14,680 bases of DNA from Verrucomicrobiia bacterium (GTDB lineage: Bacteria > Verrucomicrobiota > Verrucomicrobiia > Limisphaerales > UBA11358), in assembly GCA_030044395.1 (NCBI GenBank), contig JASHVW010000172.1, positions 1 to 14,680 of the forward strand. Direction: 5' to 3'. Positions 1 to 6,547 of this stretch are shown here, in pieces. The position numbers were made by a program, and so were the translations under genes. How positions within the stretch are numbered: position 1 is the stretch's first letter; every line of letters begins with the position of its first letter. The notes beneath the pieces are model-generated. The model was not told the DNA's origin, did not search any database, and saw only the letters and a list, made by a program, of their open reading frames with translations.

Positions 1-1711
1 CAATCTTTTCCGGATTGATATGGAGCACCTCGATGCGCGGCGCATATTTGCTCAGTTCTGTCCGCGGTGCGGCGAGGGTCCTGGCCATTTCGGCGAGAAT
101 GTGCATCCTTGCGACGCGGGCTTTTTCAATGGCTTCGGCCATCAGCGCGTGCGGCAGGCCCTTCAGCTTCAAGTCCAATTGGAAACCCGTGATGCCCTTT
201 TCCGTGCCGGCAATTTTGCAATCCATGTCACAGTAATGGTCTTCCCATCCGATGATGTCGGTGAGCAACTGGTATTTGGTAATTTTGTCGCCGCCATATT
301 CGGTGCAGATGCCGACACTGATGCCGGCAACGGGCCGGACCATGGGAACGCCCGCGTCCATGAGCGCCAAGGTGCCGCCGCAAACGGAGGCCATGGAAGT
401 GGAACCATTCGATTCCATGATTTCGCACGTGACGCGAATGGCATATGGGTAATCCTTCAGCGGCAACATCGGTTCGATACTGCGCTCGGCAAGGGCGCCG
501 TGGCCTATCTCGCGGCGCCCAGGCCCGGAAATCCGACCGGTTTCGCCGACGGAAAAATTTGGAAAGTTGTAATGCAGGATGAATTTCTTTTCAGTATCGC
601 CGCCGGTGAAAGCGTCGAATTCCTGGATATCTTCGCCCGTGCCGAGGGTGGCCAGGGTGACGGCCTGGGTTTCGCCGCGGGAGAAGATTGCCGAGCCGTG
701 GGCGCGCGGGAGAAAGCCGACCTCGCTGGAAATGGGACGAACCTGCTCAAAGCCGCGGCCGTCCAAACGCTTGCCGCTGTTCAAAATCAAGCTGCGGACC
801 GCTTCTTTTTGAATGTAATAAAAAGCATCCTTGACGACGAAGTCCGTGACCTTTTCCGCGCCGAATTTTTCGACGAGCTTCGCGCCAACTTCATCCTGGA
901 TGGCCTTGACTGCCGCTTCGCGGGCGAGTTTGCCCGGAGTCAAGAGAGCGGGAACAAAGCGGTCGCCGGCGAGGCCTTTGGCTTCCTGCAGAACCTCATC
1001 GGGAACGATATTGAGGGTAATCTCGCGTTTCTTGTGTCCGGCTTTGACGGCAAGTTCCTTTTGAGCAGTGATGAGCGGCTGGCAGCATGCCTGGCCAAAT
1101 TTCAAGGCCGCATTGAAGTCCGCCTCGGAAATTTCCCTGGCCGAACCTTCATACATGACGATGTCGTTCTCGTTGCCGACGTAAACAAGGTCCAAGTCGC
1201 TGGTTTCCATTTCGGCATGGGTTGGATTGGCCACGAATTCGCCGTTGACGCGGCCGACGCGGACGGCACCCAGCGGGCCGGCCCAAGGAATGTCGCTGAC
1301 CATGAGGGCGGCGCTCGCGCCGATAATGCTCAAAATATCCGGGTCATTTTCACCGTCGGCGCTGAGAACGATGCTTTGGACCTGGACTTCGTTATACCAG
1401 CCTTTGGGAAAGAGCGGACGAATGGGGCGGTCGGTGAGGCGCGAAGTAAGAATTTCCTTCTCGGTGGGGCGCCCTTCACGTTTGAAATAACCGCCGGGGA
1501 ATTTTCCGGCGGCGGCGGCCTTTTCGCGGTAATCCACAGTCAGCGGGAAGAAATCCTGTCCTTCCTTGGCTTTGGTGGCGGCGACGGCCGCGACGATGAC
1601 GATGGTTTCGCCGAGTTGAACGGTAACGGCGCCGTCCGCCTGTTTGGCGAGTTTTCCGGTTTCGATGATAATCTGTTTATTACCCGATTGGGCGGTAATT
1701 TTTTCTGGCAT
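1..1711 (-). CDS. pnp: Polynucleotide phosphorylase, 3' part missing (window edge)
   Basis: Phosphorolytic 3'-5' exoribonuclease and RNA-tailing enzyme, a core part of the bacterial RNA degradosome. The start codon ATG is at 1711-1709 and 570 residues are readable before the left edge, against about 700 for the family. The missing part would be the KH and S1 RNA-binding domains. Visible: the first RNase PH-like core with the family signature FPGGYFKREGRPTEKE at residues 71-86 and TSRLTDRPIRPLFP at 89-102; an alpha-helical linker around 230-310; the second core with LDGRG at 316-320 and HYNFPNFSVGETG at 380-392. The catalytic DMDCK at 495-499 matches the DxDxK of E. coli PNPase. It lies downstream of rpsO, the usual bacterial order, with inverted repeats in the spacer that could serve attenuation or autoregulation. 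No Shine-Dalgarno sequence is seen. Identity is very secure. Confidence 0.98.
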   Translation of the reverse strand, partial: MPEKITAQSGNKQIIIETGKLAKQADGAVTVQLGETIVIVAAVAATKAKEGQDFFPLTVDYREKAAAAGKFPGGYFKREGRPTEKEILTSRLTDRPIRPLFPKGWYNEVQVQSIVLSADGENDPDILSIIGASAALMVSDIPWAGPLGAVRVGRVNGEFVANPTHAEMETSDLDLVYVGNENDIVMYEGSAREISEADFNAALKFGQACCQPLITAQKELAVKAGHKKREITLNIVPDEVLQEAKGLAGDRFVPALLTPGKLAREAAVKAIQDEVGAKLVEKFGAEKVTDFVVKDAFYYIQKEAVRSLILNSGKRLDGRGFEQVRPISSEVGFLPRAHGSAIFSRGETQAVTLATLGTGEDIQEFDAFTGGDTEKKFILHYNFPNFSVGETGRISGPGRREIGHGALAERSIEPMLPLKDYPYAIRVTCEIMESNGSTSMASVCGGTLALMDAGVPMVRPVAGISVGICTEYGGDKITKYQLLTDIIGWEDHYCDMDCKIAGTEKGITGFQLDLKLKGLPHALMAEAIEKARVARMHILAEMARTLAAPRTELSKYAPRIEVLHINPEKI

Positions 1712-1749
1712 ATTTTTCTGGCCGCGCCGCCCGAGGAACTTCAGTGAAC

Positions 1750-1766
1750 CCCGAAAGCATTTCGGG
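1750..1766 (-). promoter_or_regulatory. Perfect 7-bp hairpin in the pnp leader
   Basis: CCCGAAA at 1750-1756 pairs perfectly with TTTCGGG at 1760-1766 across a 3-base loop, about 40 bases upstream of the pnp start. No T-run follows on the minus strand, so it is not an intrinsic terminator. In E. coli the pnp leader contains an RNase III-cleaved stem through which PNPase represses itself. A similar role here is possible by position only; the stem is too short to be a classical RNase III site. Confidence 0.4.
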
Positions 1767-1830
1767 ACTTAATGAAATCACCCGGCGGCGACGGAATTGT
1801 TATTAATTCGCGAGTTTTGGTTAAAGAATC

Positions 1831-1852
1831 GGGCCGTTCGCGTTTACGGCCC
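1831..1852 (-). terminator. 7-bp GC-rich hairpin after rpsO, possible weak terminator or attenuator
   Basis: GGGCCGT at 1831-1837 and ACGGCCC at 1846-1852 form a perfect stem with an 8-base loop, 54 bases past the rpsO stop. On the minus strand the stem is followed by GATTCTTTAACC, which is only partly T-rich. This would be a leaky terminator at best. E. coli has an attenuating terminator at the same place between rpsO and pnp, so a partial read-through element fits the context. Confidence 0.4.
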
Positions 1853-1905
1853 AAACCCTGGAGCAAGGCACGGTTCAAGGAACGACAAAAACCGCGCCCT
1901 GCAAA

Positions 1906-2163
1906 TTAGTGGCGCAGTTTCAGTTTCTTGGTGACCGTTTGATAGCGTCCCAAATCTGTATTTTGCAGGTAATCGAGCAGCCGGCGGCGTTGGCCGACCA
2001 TCATCAGCAACCCGCGCCGCGAGCTATGGTCCTTTTTGTTGCTTTGCAGATGCTCGGTCAGATGGTTAATCCGCTGAGTCAGCAAAGCGATCTGCACGTC
2101 GGCCGACCCTGTGTCGTTGGCGTGCGTCTTGAACTGTTCAATCGTTTTCGTCTTGGCTTCCAT
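1906..2163 (-). CDS. rpsO: Ribosomal protein S15
   Basis: Primary 16S rRNA-binding protein of the small ribosomal subunit. The product is 85 residues, close to the 89 of E. coli S15, and it carries the family hallmarks: NDTGSADVQIALL at 16-28, INHLTEHLQ at 32-40, KKDHSSRRGLL at 43-53 and QRRRLLDYL at 58-66. The frame is open further upstream, with another ATG at 2184-2182, but that codon lies inside the -10 element of the promoter described below and would add residues not found in S15. I therefore take ATG 2163-2161. The mRNA leader would be about ten bases, without a Shine-Dalgarno sequence. pnp follows after 194 bases and the two are probably co-transcribed in part. Confidence 0.97.
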   Translation of the reverse strand: MEAKTKTIEQFKTHANDTGSADVQIALLTQRINHLTEHLQSNKKDHSSRRGLLMMVGQRRRLLDYLQNTDLGRYQTVTKKLKLRH

Positions 2164-2179
2164 ATATTGTAAGAATCGA

Positions 2180-2208
2180 AGCATAATCGGGGTTAATGCC
2201 GGTGTAAA
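2180..2208 (-). promoter_or_regulatory. Sigma70-type promoter of rpsO(-pnp)
   Basis: On the minus strand TTTACA (2208-2203) is followed by a 17-base spacer and TATGCT (2185-2180). This is five of six matches to the -35 consensus, four of six to the -10, and optimal spacing. The predicted transcript would start near 2173, about ten bases before the rpsO ATG at 2163. The element also helps to choose the rpsO start. A sequence reading only; no transcript data. Confidence 0.5.
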
Positions 2209-2272
2209 GTGGATTTCCCAAAAAGATTTCTGGGACAAGTGGGATATCTGTTTTCATTGCCCGGCCCGGCAT

Positions 2273-3046
2273 TCATCGCTTTTTGTAATCGCCGCGACTG
2301 AAGTATTTCTCCAGCCATACATACAAGCAGATAAACAAGTATCGGCTGCCCATTTCCTTGATTTTGAGTTTGGCGACACCGGCGCGTCGGTTTCGCCACG
2401 TGATGGGTATGGTGGTCCACGAAAATCCGCGCACGATGGCCTTGAGTGGCAACTCGACCGTGAGGTTGAAATGAGGCGCAATCAACGGCCGGCAGCCGTC
2501 AATGACTTCCTTCCGGTACGCCTTAAACGCATTGGTGGTATCATTCAGCTTGATGCGGAAGAGCTGGCGGATGAAACAATTTGCCATCCGGTTCAAAAAG
2601 AGTTTGATTGGCGGATAATCAATCACGCCGCCGCCGGACATAAAACGACTGCCAAATACACAATCGTAACCCTCATTCAATTTTTGCCAGTAAAGCACCA
2701 CGTCCCGGCAATCGTCGGATTCATCGCCCATCATAATCACCACCGCATCACCCCTGGCGCGGTCCAACCCCCAAATGATGGCGCGGCCAAACCCATGAAG
2801 TCCGGAATTCCGATAGGGTGAGAGTTCCGGGATGCGTTTCTGCAATGAAGCGAGCACCTCCCAGGTCTTGTCGCTACTGCCATCATCCACGACAACAATT
2901 TCGTGCGGCACACTGCGCAAAGACAATTCCACGTGTAAATGTTCGACGGTGGACGCGATGCACGATTCCTCATCGAGGGTAGGAATAACCACGGAAAGCA
3001 GACGGAGCTTTCCGGCGGAAAGCGGCGGTGAACTGGCAGGTGTCAT
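2273..3046 (-). CDS. Family 2 glycosyltransferase, dolichyl-phosphate mannose synthase-like
   Basis: Probable cytosolic or membrane-associated transfer of a sugar from a nucleotide donor to a lipid phosphate. The 257 residues form one GT-A domain: SVVIPTLDEE at 18-27 and IVVVDDGSSD at 50-59 bind the nucleotide. The metal-binding region reads IMMGDESDD at 104-112, where the first Asp of the usual DxD is replaced by Met. CVFGSRF, the NDTTNAFKAYR motif, HFNLTVELPLKAIVRG and the end EMGSRYLF...WLEKYFSRGDY match a subgroup I know from many bacteria. There is no C-terminal membrane anchor, unlike ArnC/GtrB. The gene lies upstream of rpsO on the same strand with 109 bases between. It is divergent from the methyltransferase at 3157, which may act on the same glycolipid. 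The true substrate is unknown. Confidence 0.9.
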   Translation of the reverse strand: MTPASSPPLSAGKLRLLSVVIPTLDEESCIASTVEHLHVELSLRSVPHEIVVVDDGSSDKTWEVLASLQKRIPELSPYRNSGLHGFGRAIIWGLDRARGDAVVIMMGDESDDCRDVVLYWQKLNEGYDCVFGSRFMSGGGVIDYPPIKLFLNRMANCFIRQLFRIKLNDTTNAFKAYRKEVIDGCRPLIAPHFNLTVELPLKAIVRGFSWTTIPITWRNRRAGVAKLKIKEMGSRYLFICLYVWLEKYFSRGDYKKR

Positions 3047-3156
3047 GCCGCCGATACATTAACTTTCTCCGGGATGCTTTCAATCATTTTGCTCGCCGAT
3101 CTTCGCGGGAACCATTAAAAAGATGCAAACGTCATTGGCCCAACCGGTCTAATTCG

Positions 3157-3909
3157 ATGCAAAAACAATATGAAATCCAATACCATAAGACCGAGTCCCG
3201 CCATTGGTGGTTCGTTGGCCGTCGCAGAATCGTTTATGAGTTGACGACGCGGGCAAATGCCAATCTTGATTGCAGGATTTTGGAAATTGGATGCTCATCG
3301 GGACAATTCATGTTGCAGCTTAGCCAGAAGGGCTATCAAAATGTCGTGGGCATAGACATCAGTGGCGAAGCGGTAAGGTTATGCCAGGAATCGGGGTTGG
3401 CGGCAACGGTGATGGACGCACAACGTCTCGATTTTCAAGATAAAAGTTTTGATCTGGTTACCGCTTCCGATGTCCTCGAACATTTACGAGACGAAAATCA
3501 GGCGCTGCTGGAATGGCGGCGTGTGCTCAAACCTGGAGGGCGACTGGTGGTGTTCGTTCCTGCCTTCATGTTTTTATGGTCGAAACACGATGTCGCCAAT
3601 AACCATTACCGGCGCTACCGGCTTCATGAATTGAAAGAAGCGCTGCTGAAAAACGGTTTTGTCATCGAACGAAGTTCTTATTGGAATTTTTCACTGTTCC
3701 TGCCGATCGCCGTCGTGCGAAGTTTCAAGCGATTATTCGAGCGCAGGCAATCTGGGGAGGACGGCGGGACAGGCGACCTTTTTGTCCCGCCAAGCCCATT
3801 GAATGCGGCCCTTTTGACGATGTTGCACCTGGAAAACGGGCTTTTTATCAAAGGCGTCAATTGGCCGTTTGGCGTCAGCGCGATGGCAGTTGCCCGGAAG
3901 TTGGCCTAA
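3157..3909 (+). CDS. Class I SAM-dependent methyltransferase
   Basis: The product is 250 residues with a Rossmann-type methyltransferase fold. The N-terminal HWWFVGRR at 16-23 is typical of a family often found near glycan genes. Motif I is ILEIGCSSGQF at 41-51, the acidic end of strand beta2 is GIDIS at 65-69, FDLVTASDVLEHL at 98-110 covers the motif II region, and LKPGGRLVV at 124-132 is motif III. The C-terminal half, with YRRYRLHELKEAL at 151-163 and hydrophobic patches around 178-190 and 216-232, probably holds the acceptor site. The frame is open upstream to 3028, but ATG 3157 gives the standard N-terminus. The gene is divergent from the GT2 gene and convergent with the GT-C gene, whose stop lies 15 bases beyond its own. 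The acceptor is not evident; a glycolipid or sugar is an inference from the neighbours. Confidence 0.9.
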   Translation: MQKQYEIQYHKTESRHWWFVGRRRIVYELTTRANANLDCRILEIGCSSGQFMLQLSQKGYQNVVGIDISGEAVRLCQESGLAATVMDAQRLDFQDKSFDLVTASDVLEHLRDENQALLEWRRVLKPGGRLVVFVPAFMFLWSKHDVANNHYRRYRLHELKEALLKNGFVIERSSYWNFSLFLPIAVVRSFKRLFERRQSGEDGGTGDLFVPPSPLNAALLTMLHLENGLFIKGVNWPFGVSAMAVARKLA

Positions 3910-3924
3910 GTTCGACAACGCTTT

Positions 3925-5481
3925 TCAAGGCTGCGTGACGCGTGGTTTTTGCCCGTCAAAAACATAAATCTCGGCCCCCGTCCATTTTTTCTGGAGCTCG
4001 AGAGAGTAATGGTGCTGCAACCACGGCGGCAACAATCCCTGTGGATCGCCGTAGTCAGGCCGGGCATAAATCAAATCGAATGGCGGGGCGGTCAGCGCCG
4101 CGCCAAAAGGCTTCAGCGCGTCCGCCACCGGCTGTTGCCCAACCGAAAACGGCAGGATTTGTGCCGAGCCGTGGTAATAATATCGCCACGGCGCCTGCAT
4201 GAAATCAGCGCAAACCAGAAGACTGCGCGGGGGCGGCTTCTGTGCCTCAACATAGCGGGCGGCTGAGCGGATGTCTTCACGCGCGTATTCGGGATTAAAA
4301 TAATTGTTGGCTAGCGATACCACCAGGCACACGGCAAGGAGAACCGCCGGCACTTTCCTTGGAGCGCCCCGTGCCAGGGTCCATTGAATGAAGCCGACGA
4401 GGACGACCGCTAGCGGAATGACCGCCAGAATGGTGTATCGGGGATTGTTGGGAATACCGGGCTTTAACATATTGACGAGGCACGGCAGTCCCCAAAAAAT
4501 CCCAAGGCCAATCAGGCCAAAGCAAAAAGCGTTGCGGTTGGTTTGCCATAACTTCCCCAAGCCAATCACCACCGCCACCGTCTCGATCAACAAGCCGGTT
4601 ATCAACAACGCACCGGAACCCGGGGCGTCGGCGAATATGTGCCGGCCCAACACCCTCAGCTGATCGGTGGAAGGTCCAAAGGTCGTTCCCAGGCCCAGGG
4701 CGAAAAATGCATAGCCGCCTGTTTGTGCGGACGATGCTCGCATTAACGTATGCAGCCCTTGGCCCGTTTGCACCGAATGGAACAACCGCGGCATCCACGG
4801 GGCGAAAAATATCGCCACAAACAAGTTGACCGTCCAGATGTAAACTTGTGATTTTCGTGGCAGGCCCGGCTTGAATGTCAGGCTGAACAAACATGAAAAC
4901 GGAATCAGAAAAATTCCGTATGTGAAAACGTAGCAACTCAGCGCCGCAAAGAGAAGGTAAAGCAGGGCGTCCCGCCAAAGCTGCATACGGCAATAACGAA
5001 ACGCAAAAAACATTCCCGCCACGCCCGTCAACGTCAACATCGCATACATCCTGGCTTCCTGGCTGTAGTACACGTGAAACGGGAGCACGGCGAGAACCGC
5101 CCCCGGCATCCAGCCAAATCTTTGTCCGAACATTTCCCGTCCCAAACCCACCGTGACGGCGCAAGCCAGCGCTCCAAATATTGCGCTGGGCAGGCGCGTC
5201 TGGAATTCCGTCGCGCGCTCCCCCAGCCAATAGTGCATGAACCAAAAATAGAGCGGCGGCTTGTTGCTTTCCGTGCCGGACAATGCATCCAACAGATTCC
5301 TCCCACTCTCGTGGCTGACGTTGACCGTCAAAACTTCGTCACACCAGAGGTTTTGATGGCCCAGCTGAATCAACCGCAAGCCAAGGGCAAGGAAAAAAAC
5401 GGCGATCCAAGGAAATGTTGAAAACGAAGCCGCCCTTCCCCCTCTTCCCCGGTCGTCCGGCGTCAATGATGGCGCATTCAT
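3925..5481 (-). CDS. Membrane GT-C glycosyltransferase (GT39/ArnT-like, PMT_2 family)
   Basis: Polytopic inner-membrane enzyme that takes a sugar from a polyprenyl-phosphate carrier and places it on an acceptor at the outer face of the cytoplasmic membrane. The protein is 518 residues, starting at ATG 5481. A short polar N-terminus leads to a first membrane helix at about 24-41. The catalytic acidic pair follows in WCDEV (Asp48, Glu49), then NKPPLYFW at 73-80 and YYSQEARMYAM at 138-148, both typical of the family. About ten further hydrophobic segments reach to about residue 400, followed by a soluble C-terminal part. The start overlaps the stop of the upstream GT2 gene in ATGA (5481-5478), so the two are translationally coupled. 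The upstream enzyme plausibly makes the lipid-linked sugar. Donor sugar and acceptor (lipid, protein or polysaccharide) cannot be read from sequence. Confidence 0.92.
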   Translation of the reverse strand: MNAPSLTPDDRGRGGRAASFSTFPWIAVFFLALGLRLIQLGHQNLWCDEVLTVNVSHESGRNLLDALSGTESNKPPLYFWFMHYWLGERATEFQTRLPSAIFGALACAVTVGLGREMFGQRFGWMPGAVLAVLPFHVYYSQEARMYAMLTLTGVAGMFFAFRYCRMQLWRDALLYLLFAALSCYVFTYGIFLIPFSCLFSLTFKPGLPRKSQVYIWTVNLFVAIFFAPWMPRLFHSVQTGQGLHTLMRASSAQTGGYAFFALGLGTTFGPSTDQLRVLGRHIFADAPGSGALLITGLLIETVAVVIGLGKLWQTNRNAFCFGLIGLGIFWGLPCLVNMLKPGIPNNPRYTILAVIPLAVVLVGFIQWTLARGAPRKVPAVLLAVCLVVSLANNYFNPEYAREDIRSAARYVEAQKPPPRSLLVCADFMQAPWRYYYHGSAQILPFSVGQQPVADALKPFGAALTAPPFDLIYARPDYGDPQGLLPPWLQHHYSLELQKKWTGAEIYVFDGQKPRVTQP

Positions 5482-6491
5482 AGTTGCCCGCCCGAACCGG
5501 CTTTTGCCGGATTTTCCGGCAAGTCAGGTATCTTCGGTTCGATGCCGGCGTTGTCTTGGATGATCCAAAGCGGGCGGCGTTTAACTTCCTCGTAAATACG
5601 CCCGATGTATTCGCCAAGAATCCCCAGGCTCATCATTTGAATGCCGCCCAGGAACAGAATGACAATCACAATCGTGGTGAAGCCTTGCACAGGCGGAAAT
5701 CCGTGTCTTGAAAAAAAACCGCTGAACATTTTGGTGCTCAAAGTCCAAAGGATTCCCAGAAACGAGAAAAAAGAAATCCACATGCCGACCTGTGCCATCA
5801 GTGTCAATGGCACCGTCGAAAACGAAAAAATTCCGTCGCGGGCCAGCTTCAGCAACTTGAAAAAATCATATTTTGCGTTCCCGGCCGCCCGGGCGTCCCG
5901 TTCATAAACCAACCCTGTCTGCCGAAAGCCCGACCATGCCCGAAGCCCACGGACAAAACGATTTCGCTCCGGCATGGCGTTCAGCCATTTCACGATTCGC
6001 CGGTCCATCAGGCAAAAATCGCCGGTGTCCAGCGGAATTTCAAATGACACGAGTTGCGACATGAGACGATAGAAGGCCCAATAACAAAAACGTTTCAGAA
6101 AATTTTCCTTGCGCTTTTGCCGGATGGCAAAAACAACGTCGTAACCCTCCCGCCATTTTTCAATCAACCGCGCAATCTGTTCAGGGGGATCCTGCAAATC
6201 CGCATCCATGACCACCACGGCGTCGCCCGACGCATGATAGAGCCCCGCGCTGATAGCCACTTGATGGCCGAAATTGCGCGCAAAAGAAAGACTGCACCAA
6301 TGCGGATCCGCATCGTGCTGCTGTTTCAAGAGCTCCCACGTCCGGTCGCGGGAACCGTCATCCACGCATATGATCTCGTATTCCATCCCCCAACCCGCGG
6401 CAACTGCGCCCAGCCGCTGAAATAACTCCGGCAAGACGGCCTCTTCGTTATAGCAGGGCGCCACGATGGAAATCTTCCTGTTTTCCGGCAT
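5478..6491 (-). CDS. Polyprenyl-phosphate glycosyltransferase, ArnC/GtrB-like family 2
   Basis: Loads a nucleotide-activated sugar onto undecaprenyl phosphate at the inner face of the membrane. The product is 337 residues. The GT-A domain has IVAPCYNEEAVLPE at 9-22, EIICVDDGSRDRTWE at 39-53 and the DxD metal site MDADLQDPPEQ at 95-105. RNRFVRGLRAWSGF at 176-189 belongs to the conserved acceptor-side RxxxR region. Two C-terminal membrane helices lie at about 230-255 and 269-293, followed by GEYIGRIYEEVKRRP at 293-307, a hallmark of the GtrB/ArnC/DPM1-like group. The ATG at 6491 is the only sensible start. A weak sigma70-like promoter lies just upstream. The stop overlaps the GT-C start by four bases, forming a synthase plus transferase pair like gtrB-gtr or arnC-arnT. 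The sugar is unknown. Confidence 0.94.
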   Translation of the reverse strand: MPENRKISIVAPCYNEEAVLPELFQRLGAVAAGWGMEYEIICVDDGSRDRTWELLKQQHDADPHWCSLSFARNFGHQVAISAGLYHASGDAVVVMDADLQDPPEQIARLIEKWREGYDVVFAIRQKRKENFLKRFCYWAFYRLMSQLVSFEIPLDTGDFCLMDRRIVKWLNAMPERNRFVRGLRAWSGFRQTGLVYERDARAAGNAKYDFFKLLKLARDGIFSFSTVPLTLMAQVGMWISFFSFLGILWTLSTKMFSGFFSRHGFPPVQGFTTIVIVILFLGGIQMMSLGILGEYIGRIYEEVKRRPLWIIQDNAGIEPKIPDLPENPAKAGSGGQL

Positions 6492-6508
6492 GGTTTAAAC
6501 TTTTTCCG

Positions 6509-6537
6509 AGCATAGCGCGCCAGCGCCGCTGGTTCAA
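6509..6537 (-). promoter_or_regulatory. Candidate promoter of the ArnC-like/GT-C pair
   Basis: On the minus strand TTGAAC (6537-6532), a 17-base spacer and TATGCT (6514-6509) lie between tilS and the GT2 start. Each hexamer matches the consensus in four of six positions, and the -10 hexamer is identical to that of the proposed rpsO promoter. The predicted leader is only about eleven bases. The -35 is close to the tilS stop at 6548, so read-through from tilS is also possible. Confidence 0.35.
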
Positions 6538-6547
6538 TGACATTACT

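Noticed and set aside
20..1747. A 575-codon ATG-to-stop frame on the plus strand opposite pnp
   Set aside because: The minus-strand frame is unmistakable PNPase over the whole length. The opposite frame has no family features and is a by-product of GC-rich third codon positions.
2215..2240. TCCCA/TGGGA inverted repeat after the dolichol-phosphate-mannose-synthase-like gene as a terminator
   Set aside because: Only a 5-bp stem with mismatches and no T-run; it also sits next to the rpsO promoter.
4295..5245. A 316-codon minus-strand frame within the GT-C gene
   Set aside because: It lies out of frame within the GT-C coding region. The GT-C frame carries the D48-E49, NKPPLYF and SQEARMY motifs and membrane helices; this frame has none.
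6520..6532. CCAGCG-C-CGCTGG palindrome between tilS and the ArnC-like gene as an operator
   Set aside because: A 13-bp GC-rich palindrome is easily met by chance and it lies in the spacer of the proposed promoter. No second copy was seen.
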